A DNA stretch of 64,000 nt from Gammaproteobacteria bacterium (GTDB lineage: Bacteria; Pseudomonadota; Gammaproteobacteria; Pseudomonadales; Azotimanducaceae_A). Numbering within the stretch: position 1 is the stretch's first letter; every line of letters starts with the position of its first letter. A program made the translations under genes and the position numbers. This document shows positions 55,827-64,000 of the stretch, piece by piece. The stretch covers positions 47,198-111,197 of the forward strand of contig DUAT01000139.1 in assembly GCA_012960755.1 (NCBI GenBank), given 5' to 3'. The notes beneath the pieces were generated by a model. It had not been told where the DNA came from, did not search any database, and worked only from the letters and a program-made list of their open reading frames with translations.

Positions 55827-58140
55827 TGACCAGTACCTCCCTCGATCCATTGCTATTCATCTCTGTCACAACCCCTGCCTGTTCCATCGATTCAATCATG
55901 CGGGCGGCACGGTTGTAGCCAATTCTCAATTTTCGCTGGACTGCGGAAATCGACGCCCGCCGACTTTCCGTCACAAAGGCGACAGCCTCATCGTACAATT
56001 CATCCTGTTCATCACCATCTTCACCTGCTGTCAGGCTCGCGTTGCCTGGCAACAGTTCATTATCAGTACGGAGATCCAGGATGCCTTCCACATAGTTTGG
56101 CCCGGCCAGTTCTTTCCAGCTTTTAACAACGCGGTGAACCTCGTCGTCATCCACGAATGCACCGTGAACCCGAACGGGTATGGGGGAACCTGCAGGCAGG
56201 TACAGCATATCACCATGGCCTAACAATTGTTCTGCGCCGCCTTGATCAAGAATGGTTCTTGAATCAACCTTTGACGATACCTGGAATGCAATCCTGGTAG
56301 GAACATTAGCTTTAATCAGCCCCGTAATCACATCAACTGAGGGGCGTTGCGTCGCCAATATCAAATGGATACCTGCCGCCCTGGCTTTTTGTGCGATCCT
56401 TGCGATTAGCTCTTCAACTTTTTTCCCAACGATCATCATCATGTCTGCAAACTCATCAATGACGACGACGATGAAAGGTAATGTTTCAATATCAGGAGCT
56501 TCTTGTGATGCTTCGTCCTCCAGCGGTGAAACCTGCCACAAGGGATCCTTAATAGGCGAGCCAGCCTTCTCTGCTTCTCTCACTTTGCGGTTGAATCCGC
56601 TGACATTCCTGACACCCAGTCCAGCCATCAGTCGATAGCGGCGTTCCATTTCTGCAACACACCAGCGAAGTGCATTCGCGGCATCTTTCATATCGGTGAC
56701 CACAGGGGTCAACAGATGGGGAATACCTTCATAGACAGCTAATTCGAGCATTTTCGGGTCTACCATGATCAGACGAACTTCTGATGGGGACGCCTTGAAT
56801 AACAGGGAAAGAATCATGGCATTGATACCCACAGACTTGCCTGAGCCGGTCGTTCCCGCTACCAGCAGGTGGGGCATTTTGGCTAAATCCACGACGACTG
56901 GCTCACCGGCAATATCGTGCCCCAGGGCGAGACTCAACGGCGAACTTGCAACGTCATAGGCTCTTGAAGAAATAACTTCACCGAGTCTGACAATCTCCCT
57001 GTCAATATTTGGGATTTCAATACCAACTACAGCCTTTCCCGGAATAACTTCAACAACGCGTACGCTGATCACCGCCAACGACCTTGCAAGGTCTTTAACC
57101 AGGCTTGTTATACGGCTGACTTTTACACCTGCCGCAGGTTGAATCTCAAACCTGGTAATCACCGGTCCCGGATAGACTGCAACCACCTGTGCCTCGATAC
57201 TGTAGTCCATCAGCTTTATCTCCAACAGACGGGACAGGGCTTCCAGGTCTTCAGGAGAGTATCCTCCCGTCTTATCAGGGTCGCTTACATCCAGCAGGTG
57301 GAGTGCTGGCAATCCGCCCACAGCCGCAACCTTGAACAAACTACCCTGCCGTTCACGAGCGACTCGATCACTCACCTGACGTTTTTTGACTGGTGCCTTC
57401 TCAATTTTGACAGCAGCTCGATTCATGTTCCGCTCCACCTGCTGCTCGAGTGCTTCCCGACGATCTTCTGTTGATTTCCTGACCTTCACTTTTTCTGCCC
57501 GACTCGCCTTGAATTTCGATATCTGCGACTGTATGTTTCCCAGCAGTGCAAGCGTCTGGCGTCCGGTATAGTCCATGGTCCCAAGCCAGGAAATATCAGC
57601 AAATGCCGTCATGCCAATGAGAAATGACGCTAAAAGTATGAGAGTGGCACCGACATAGCTGAAGGAAGGTTCCAGTAAACTGATAATTTCGCCACCAATC
57701 ACCCCGCCGCTACCCTCTCGCAGCGTGATACCGCTGCCATAGAAATGCAGCGCGGCCAATCCAGCACCCGCAGTAATGGTTACAAAGAAGCCAAACAGTC
57801 GAAAGGCCACGATTGCCCAGCTAAATTCCACCTGTCGCTGCCTGTCACGAAACATTTGCCAGGCCTGGTAAGCGAGTAGCAAGGGGAATATATAAGCCCA
57901 GTAACCGAATACAAAGAGCATCACATCGGCTACCCAGGCACCACTTCTGCCCACAATATTCGACACCGCCTCATTCGAACCGGTATAACTCCACCCCGGG
58001 TCCGCTGGATCAAAACTGAACAAGGCCAGTGAAAGGTACAGACAAAGCGCGATGACGCCGATCAAGCCTCCTTCCCGCAAACGAACGAGCATGTGGACTC
58101 TCACCGGGTTAGGGGGAGCTTTGGTCTTACTCTGAGTCAC
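55810..58140 (-). CDS. ftsK: DNA translocase FtsK
   Basis: The 776-residue protein has four N-terminal TM helices (about 20-190), a short charged linker, the alpha-beta RecA motor with Walker [11 protein letters not shown], Walker [13 protein letters not shown] and the LATQRPS motif, and a C-terminal gamma winged helix (about 710-775; [22 protein letters not shown]) that reads KOPS. It pumps DNA at the division septum and activates XerCD at dif. It is the normal length for this group, with a short linker. Confidence 0.96.
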   Translation of the reverse strand: MTQSKTKAPPNPVRVHMLVRLREGGLIGVIALCLYLSLALFSFDPADPGWSYTGSNEAVSNIVGRSGAWVADVMLFVFGYWAYIFPLLLAYQAWQMFRDRQRQVEFSWAIVAFRLFGFFVTITAGAGLAALHFYGSGITLREGSGGVIGGEIISLLEPSFSYVGATLILLASFLIGMTAFADISWLGTMDYTGRQTLALLGNIQSQISKFKASRAEKVKVRKSTEDRREALEQQVERNMNRAAVKIEKAPVKKRQVSDRVARERQGSLFKVAAVGGLPALHLLDVSDPDKTGGYSPEDLEALSRLLEIKLMDYSIEAQVVAVYPGPVITRFEIQPAAGVKVSRITSLVKDLARSLAVISVRVVEVIPGKAVVGIEIPNIDREIVRLGEVISSRAYDVASSPLSLALGHDIAGEPVVVDLAKMPHLLVAGTTGSGKSVGINAMILSLLFKASPSEVRLIMVDPKMLELAVYEGIPHLLTPVVTDMKDAANALRWCVAEMERRYRLMAGLGVRNVSGFNRKVREAEKAGSPIKDPLWQVSPLEDEASQEAPDIETLPFIVVVIDEFADMMMIVGKKVEELIARIAQKARAAGIHLILATQRPSVDVITGLIKANVPTRIAFQVSSKVDSRTILDQGGAEQLLGHGDMLYLPAGSPIPVRVHGAFVDDDEVHRVVKSWKELAGPNYVEGILDLRTDNELLPGNASLTAGEDGDEQDELYDEAVAFVTESRRASISAVQRKLRIGYNRAARMIESMEQAGVVTEMNSNGSREVLVNGPPE

Positions 58141-58305
58141 GGTTTGTTCCCAATTTATCTTTATTTTTCAAACCCTTAAATCTTATAGCCGAAGCTTTAC
58201 AATTAACATCACTTTGTTCGGGTTCGTGCCTATACAACAAATGTCACTATCAGCACCCAATGCTCTGCTGTATCATTCGCTTTTTCTCCGAAAGGTGCCT
58301 ATCCC

Positions 58306-58596
58306 ATGGCCGGACCGTCACAACCAAAAGTCACTGATGAAGTCTGGAACGATGACCGGGTCAGGAGTTTTCTCGCCCTTGAACCTACTGGCGGTGATTC
58401 CGCTGACTACCATGTGTTATTAAAAGCCTATCGAGGCATGAGACCCGAAGATTTCGAACGATTCCTGAAATTCTTCGTCGAGTCAGGTCGAGATCTCGAT
58501 GCCCGTGATCCACAGGGACGCACTCTCTGGCAGATTATCAGTAACCATCGCCACGGATCCGAATTCCTGGCAGTAAAACAAACGCTAAACCCTTAG
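58306..58596 (+). CDS. PA4642-family protein
   Basis: The 96-residue soluble protein starts AGPSQPKVTDEVWNDDRVRSFL and contains YHVLLKAYRGMRPEDFERFLKFF, which I recall as the conserved pattern of the Pseudomonas PA4642 family, of unknown function. It is divergent from ftsK and lies upstream of trxB, close to a cluster where small conserved genes of this type sit. Confidence 0.7.
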   Translation: MAGPSQPKVTDEVWNDDRVRSFLALEPTGGDSADYHVLLKAYRGMRPEDFERFLKFFVESGRDLDARDPQGRTLWQIISNHRHGSEFLAVKQTLNP

Positions 58597-58620
58597 GCCA
58601 CCCGTCAAATTCACAAGTGA

Positions 58621-59640
<1,020 letters not shown>

Positions 59641-59682
59641 CCGTTGCGGTCAGCATTACAGTCCCTGTCTGAACTGCAGGAA

Positions 59683-60390
59683 ATGAAGACTGTCTCCTGG
59701 CTGGACAGCACCAGTGACGATTTCCCGCCTATTGACCAGGCGTTAACTGACCCTAATGGCCTGCTTGCGGCAGGCGGTGACCTGTCCCCCGAGCGCTTGT
59801 TGCGGGCTTATCGATCTGGAATATTCCCCTGGTACGAAGAGGATCAACCTTTATTATGGTGGTCTCCTGACCCGAGGGCTGTGCTTTATCCTGAAAAGGT
59901 AAAAGTCAGTCGTTCTTTGGCCAAACGAATTAAACGCCAGGAGTTCGAAGTCCGTTTAAATTCGGATTTCATCGGGGTCATCAGCGCATGTGCCGAAGCA
60001 CGGGCATATTCCTCAGAAACCTGGATTACCGGGGCCATGATAAATGCCTATACCTTGTTGCATCAACAAGGTTCAGCCCATTCGGTAGAGTGCTACAAGG
60101 ACAACTGTCTCGTTGGCGGGCTCTATGGTGTATCCATCGGGCGACTTTTCTTCGGCGAATCCATGTTCCACACCGAAACCGATGCATCAAAGATAGCCTT
60201 CGTCTACTTGTGCCGCCTGATGCAGGCGCAAAGATGTCCCTTGATCGATTGCCAGATCGAAAACCCGCATCTGGTCTCCCTGGGAAGCGAAAATATTTCC
60301 CGGGAAAAGTTCAGGTCATACCTGGAACACTACTGCGAAGAGGCAAATCCAATAAACTGGCTAAACTTACCTTCAAAGCTCTCCGACTGA
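59683..60390 (+). CDS. aat: Leucyl/phenylalanyl-tRNA-protein transferase
   Basis: The 235-residue enzyme adds Leu or Phe to N-terminal Arg or Lys of proteins, marking them for ClpAPS (N-degron pathway). It has DPNGLLAAGGDLSPERLLRAYRSGIFPWYE, the WWSPDPRAVL motif and the conserved GGLYGVSIGRLFFGESMF segment. The ATG at 59683 gives the usual N-terminus. The pathway partners ate, clpA and clpS are next. Confidence 0.94.
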   Translation: MKTVSWLDSTSDDFPPIDQALTDPNGLLAAGGDLSPERLLRAYRSGIFPWYEEDQPLLWWSPDPRAVLYPEKVKVSRSLAKRIKRQEFEVRLNSDFIGVISACAEARAYSSETWITGAMINAYTLLHQQGSAHSVECYKDNCLVGGLYGVSIGRLFFGESMFHTETDASKIAFVYLCRLMQAQRCPLIDCQIENPHLVSLGSENISREKFRSYLEHYCEEANPINWLNLPSKLSD

Positions 60391-60433
60391 GAAGCTGATA
60401 AACTGGGACAGAATTGCATCGGAGATACCCCAG

Positions 60434-61141
60434 GTGACTTCCTTATCTGAACTGAAGTTTTTTACCACACCTGCCCACGATTGCAGTTATCTCGATAACA
60501 AGCAGGCAATCACCCTGTTTGCTGATCCGGAAGCGCCGATAGATACACAGCTTTACTCTGCACTGTCTGCCGTGGGATTTCGACGCAGCGGTCCTCATAT
60601 ATACAGACCCTACTGCCAGACCTGTACCGCGTGCATTCCTGTTCGCCTGCCCGTACTTTCGTTTATGCCAAACCGGCAACAGCGGCGCACAGTTAAACGT
60701 AATCGGGACATCACAGTGACCCGGCACATCCCGACCATGCAAGATGAATATTTCCACCTCTATGCACGATATATATCGACGCGACATTCTGACGGTGACA
60801 TGTATCCAGCCACTGAAGATCAATTCCAGTCGTTCCTGGTAGAGGGTCGTGAAGAAGCTTCGTTTTATGAATTTCGCGCTGAAAAAAAATTGTTAGCTGT
60901 CGCAGTGGCCGACCAACTTGATGATGGTCTTTCTGCTATTTACACATTTTTTGAACCAGACGAGGACCGGCGTAGCCTGGGTTCATTCGCCGTTCTGTGG
61001 CTGATTGAAGAGGTGGCCCGACTTAAGCTCAGGCATCTATACTTAGGATACTGGATTAAGCACTGCCAGAAAATGTCTTACAAGGCTGATTACAAACCAT
61101 TAGAAACCTTTGTTAACAATCATTGGGTCATGGTTTGTTAA
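60434..61141 (+). CDS. ate: Arginyl-/leucyl-tRNA-protein transferase (Bpt/Ate)
   Basis: The 235-residue enzyme of the Bpt/ATE type transfers Leu (or Arg) to N-terminal acidic residues of proteins for degradation. It has the family Cys motif YCQTCTACIPVRLPV and the CoA-acyltransferase-like fold with FEPDEDRRSLGSFAVLWLIEEVARL and YLGYWIKHCQKMSYKADYKPLE. It lies 43 bp after aat. Confidence 0.92.
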   Translation: MTSLSELKFFTTPAHDCSYLDNKQAITLFADPEAPIDTQLYSALSAVGFRRSGPHIYRPYCQTCTACIPVRLPVLSFMPNRQQRRTVKRNRDITVTRHIPTMQDEYFHLYARYISTRHSDGDMYPATEDQFQSFLVEGREEASFYEFRAEKKLLAVAVADQLDDGLSAIYTFFEPDEDRRSLGSFAVLWLIEEVARLKLRHLYLGYWIKHCQKMSYKADYKPLETFVNNHWVMVC

Positions 61142-61195
61142 ACTCTCCAAGGGACCTTTGGCTAAGCTGCTTTTCCGGACCGCTGAAACACTCTT

Positions 61196-61224
61196 TTGCT
61201 TATAAAAGGGAAATCGGGCAAAAT
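61196..61224 (+). promoter_or_regulatory. Candidate promoter of infA
   Basis: TTGCTT (61196-61201) and CAAAAT (61219-61224) are separated by 17 bp and lie about 50 bp before the infA start. The match is weak; the position in the ate-infA gap is the main support. Confidence 0.4.
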
Positions 61225-61275
61225 ACGCGCCTTTAATCCAGCAGTACAGTAATTGCTACAGAACCTCGAGGGAGT

Positions 61276-61491
61276 ATGGCAAAAGAAGAACAGATTCAAA
61301 TGTCCGGCACCGTAGTTGATACGTTACCGAATACTATGTTTAAGGTTGAACTGGAAAATGGGCATGAGATTATTGCCCACATTTCTGGAAAAATGCGAAA
61401 AAACTATATCAAGATCCTTACCGGCGACACCGTAAAAGTCGAGTTAACGCCTTACGATCTCACAAAAGGCAGAATTACGTTCAGGGAATAA
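61276..61491 (+). CDS. infA: Translation initiation factor IF-1
   Basis: The 71-residue OB-fold protein binds the ribosomal A site during initiation. It has the usual [20 protein letters not shown] start, [18 protein letters not shown] and [18 protein letters not shown]. The ribosome binding site is cgagggagt. It stands apart from the ribosomal protein operon, in the clpA-ate-aat block. Confidence 0.97.
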   Translation: MAKEEQIQMSGTVVDTLPNTMFKVELENGHEIIAHISGKMRKNYIKILTGDTVKVELTPYDLTKGRITFRE

Positions 61492-61517
61492 GATACGGGA
61501 GATAAAGTAGCAAACGA

Positions 61518-63785
61518 CTAGGCAGAAACCTCGTTGGGTTCCTCAATCTCAAGTACAAGCTCGTCATTTTCAACCTTGATATGCACCACACCGCCGCCGT
61601 TAGACAATCTACCAAACAGAATATCTTCCGCCAGCTCTTTTTTTATCTTTGATTGAATCAAGCGCTGCATAGGTCTAGCACCCATGGATTCATCGTAACC
61701 ATTAGCTGCCAACCAGTCCCTGGCGGCGTCACTGATGTCAAGCAGGACTTTTTTGTCGTCGAGTTGTACCTGTACTTCCACCAGGAATTTATCAACCACG
61801 GTTTTAATGACATCACTGCTTAACGAGTCAAACTGAATGATGGCATCCAGTCGATTCCTGAACTCAGGTGCGAACATTTTCTTTAACACTTCCATGCCAT
61901 CGGTGGAGTGATCCTGATGCGTAAAACCAATTGAAGACCGGCTCATTTCCTGTGCACCGGCATTGGTTGTCATGATCAGGATAACATTGCGAAAGTCAGC
62001 GCTGCGGCCATTGTTGTCTGTTAGTTTGCCGTGATCCATCACCTGTAACAACAGGTTAAACACCTCAGGATGGGCCTTCTCAACTTCGTCGAGCAATAAA
62101 ACGCAGTGCGGATGTTTCGTAATAGATTCTGTAAGCAGACCACCCTGGTCGTAGCCAACATAACCTGGAGGCGCACCGATAAGTCGGGAAACGGTATGTC
62201 GCTCCATATATTCTGACATGTCAAACCTGACAAGTTCTATACCCATAATGCTGGCTAACTGGCGACAAACTTCTGTTTTACCCACGCCGGTAGGACCGGA
62301 GAACAAGAAAGACCCAATAGGTTTCTCATCTTCTTTAAGGCCAGCGCGGGACAATTTTATCGCGCTTGAGAGGGTATCGATTGCCTGATCCTGGCCAAAA
62401 ATTACCATCTTCAGGTTCTTATCGAGATCTTTGAGTGCTTTTTTGTCAGAACTCGACACGGTTGCTGGCGGAATACGGGCAATCTTCGCCACCATTTTTT
62501 CAACATCCGAGACCCCGATCTGCTTCTTACGCTTAGAAGGCGGCTGCAATTGCTGATAGGCACCTGCTTCGTCGATGACGTCAATGGCCTTGTCAGGCAT
62601 GAATCGATCATTTATGTATCGATCTGCCAGTTCAGCGGCGACTTTCAGGGATCGGTCCGTGTACTTAAGTTTGTGGTGCTCTTCAAAACGACTCTTCAGG
62701 CCTTTGAGTATCTGGTAGGTGTCATCAACACTGGGTTCAGTAACATCAATCTTTTGGAAACGACGCGACAGGGCTCGGTCCTTGTCGAATATGCCCCGGT
62801 ACTCCTGATAGGTGGTAGAACCCATACAACGGATCTCACCTGAGGCCAGTAGTGGTTTGAGTATATTTGATGCATCCATCACGCCACCCGAAGCGGCACC
62901 AGCGCCAATGATAGTATGGATTTCATCAATAAACAGGATCTGGTTATCTTTCTCTGTTAGCTCGTTCAGTAACGACTTCAGGCGCTTTTCGAAATCACCA
63001 CGATATTTGGTCCCCGCTAGCAAGGCACCAAGGTCTAATGCATGAACCGTGCTGTGGGCGATGACTTCCGGCACTGTGCCATCCACAATCATTTTTGCCA
63101 GGCCTTCCGCGATGGCTGTTTTGCCAACACCAGATTCACCAACGAGCAATGGGTTGTTTTTTCGTCGGCGAGACAAGATCTGAATAACCCGTTCAACTTC
63201 GTCGGCACGGCCTACCAACGGATCGATTAAGCCTTTGCGAGCCTGCTCATTTAGATTTGTCGCAAAACTTTCCAGCGGGCTCGCCGCCTTTTCTTCGCCG
63301 TTAGATTCGTCTTCGTTTCGATCAGTTTGCTCTGGTTCTTCGTCACCGCCCACCTTTGGTGTGCCGTGGGCAATGTAATTAACAACGTCTATCCGGTTGA
63401 TTTCCTGTTGCTTCAGGATATAGACCGCATGGCTTTCCTGTTCGCTAAAAATCGCAACAAGAACACTGCCACCGGTAACCTCTTTTCTACCCGAGGATTG
63501 AACATGAAAAACTGCCCGTTGCAAGACCCGTTGAAAGCCAAGGGTCGGCTGGGTTTCTCGCTCGGTGTCGTTTTTTGGGATTAACGGTGTCGTGGCATCA
63601 AGAAATTCTTCCAGTTCTTTCCGGAACTTCTCAATATCTGCTCCGCAGGCACGAAGCACATTAACTGCCACGGCATTATCGATCAGTGCCAGTAGTAAAT
63701 GTTCGACTGACATAAGTTCATGCCGCTTGGCCCTCGCTTCTTTGAAAGCCAGGTTTAAGGTTACTTCCAGATCTTTACTTAACAT
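61518..63785 (-). CDS. clpA: ATP-dependent Clp protease ATP-binding subunit ClpA
   Basis: The 755-residue AAA+ unfoldase has the N-domain (residues 1-145, which binds ClpS), first ATPase [13 protein letters not shown], second ATPase [13 protein letters not shown], and the IGL-like ClpP-binding loop. It feeds unfolded substrates to ClpP, including N-end rule substrates made by aat and ate. clpS lies just upstream on the same strand. Confidence 0.97.
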   Translation of the reverse strand: MLSKDLEVTLNLAFKEARAKRHELMSVEHLLLALIDNAVAVNVLRACGADIEKFRKELEEFLDATTPLIPKNDTERETQPTLGFQRVLQRAVFHVQSSGRKEVTGGSVLVAIFSEQESHAVYILKQQEINRIDVVNYIAHGTPKVGGDEEPEQTDRNEDESNGEEKAASPLESFATNLNEQARKGLIDPLVGRADEVERVIQILSRRRKNNPLLVGESGVGKTAIAEGLAKMIVDGTVPEVIAHSTVHALDLGALLAGTKYRGDFEKRLKSLLNELTEKDNQILFIDEIHTIIGAGAASGGVMDASNILKPLLASGEIRCMGSTTYQEYRGIFDKDRALSRRFQKIDVTEPSVDDTYQILKGLKSRFEEHHKLKYTDRSLKVAAELADRYINDRFMPDKAIDVIDEAGAYQQLQPPSKRKKQIGVSDVEKMVAKIARIPPATVSSSDKKALKDLDKNLKMVIFGQDQAIDTLSSAIKLSRAGLKEDEKPIGSFLFSGPTGVGKTEVCRQLASIMGIELVRFDMSEYMERHTVSRLIGAPPGYVGYDQGGLLTESITKHPHCVLLLDEVEKAHPEVFNLLLQVMDHGKLTDNNGRSADFRNVILIMTTNAGAQEMSRSSIGFTHQDHSTDGMEVLKKMFAPEFRNRLDAIIQFDSLSSDVIKTVVDKFLVEVQVQLDDKKVLLDISDAARDWLAANGYDESMGARPMQRLIQSKIKKELAEDILFGRLSNGGGVVHIKVENDELVLEIEEPNEVSA

Positions 63786-63888
63786 AGATCGTTCCTGCTG
63801 TGCTAAAAGACATCTTGGTCTTCGTAGCGATTATTTACAACACCTCTTGTCTCTTTAAATACGCTTCTTACTGGTTCGAACAATAAGA

Positions 63889-64000
63889 TCAGTCGGCGGA
63901 TTCAACCTCTGATATCAGCGGATGCTGACTCTCCTGGGCGTATTGATTTACCTGGCCTGACTTCGTTTCTGCCACATCGCGGGTGTATATTCCACAAGTT
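63889..64000 (-). CDS. clpS: ATP-dependent Clp protease adaptor ClpS, C-terminal part (runs off the window)
   Basis: The reverse strand shows the last 37 codons of a protein ending [20 protein letters not shown] and [16 protein letters not shown], then TGA at 63891-63889. The segment matches the ClpS C-terminal half, with the RDVAETK and ESQHPL signature. ClpS presents N-degron proteins to ClpA. The start lies beyond base 64000. About 100 bp separate it from clpA. Confidence 0.93.
   Translation of the reverse strand, partial: TCGIYTRDVAETKSGQVNQYAQESQHPLISEVESAD

Overview
The window reads as chromosome of an aerobic, probably marine, gammaproteobacterium of the broad Pseudomonas/Cellvibrio-like assemblage. 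The main argument is synteny. The block yccA, tusDCBE, cysG, serS, crcB, rarA, lolA, ftsK, PA4642-family gene, trxB, aat, ate, infA, clpA, clpS (48.5-64 kb) is the order I know from Pseudomonas, and gacA-uvrC-pgsA (27-31 kb) is a second conserved block. The accessory genes (acyl-CoA dehydrogenases, TauD and PhyH dioxygenases, sulfotransferase, enoyl-CoA hydratase, S9 and M28 peptidases) suit an aerobic heterotroph using lipids and organosulfur compounds. The species cannot be named from the sequence.

Layout. 0-5 kb: 5' part of cysS, a 194-bp inverted-repeat element, riboflavin synthase, threonine aldolase, and a divergent nucleoside transporter/PfkB kinase pair. 5-18 kb: S9 peptidase, acyltransferase, a small P-loop kinase with a sirtuin, two tandem PAS/HisKA-like/receiver proteins, a dicarboxylate or glutamate symporter, dinB, pyruvate kinase and an EamA exporter. 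18-27 kb: tRNA-Cys and tRNA-Leu(UAA) lie apart with accessory genes around them (ECF sigma and membrane partner, TMEM175-like channel, CoA-binding protein, metY, SDR, O-methyltransferase). 27-34 kb: pgsA, uvrC, a family 5 uracil-DNA glycosylase, gacA, glutaryl-CoA dehydrogenase and a second acyl-CoA dehydrogenase. 34-37.6 kb: a frameshifted ku, a MerR/TPR protein, a PilZ protein, an M28 lipoprotein, a DUF3301 protein and tRNA-Ser(UGA). 37.6-48.3 kb: an accessory stretch between tRNA-Ser and yccA. 48.5-64 kb: the conserved core block.

The most interesting gene is on the minus strand at 26345-27130. It looks like two short frames but is one continuous frame interrupted by a single in-frame TGA. 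The TGA sits where the glycine/sarcosine/betaine reductase selenoprotein B-like family carries Cys or selenocysteine. A perfect 8-bp hairpin containing GGUCU begins 11 nt after it, as expected of a bacterial SECIS element. The gene is translationally overlapped by an O-methyltransferase gene. I read it as a selenoprotein of unknown substrate.

Other notable points are a palindromic repeat present twice (265-458 and 30249-30307), whose second copy supplies the start codon of the uracil-DNA glycosylase; a duplicated tRNA-Leu 3' end followed by an 87-bp imperfect direct repeat; and two conserved tRNA neighbourhoods (pgsA/cysT/leuZ and tRNA-Ser/yccA) opened up by accessory genes.
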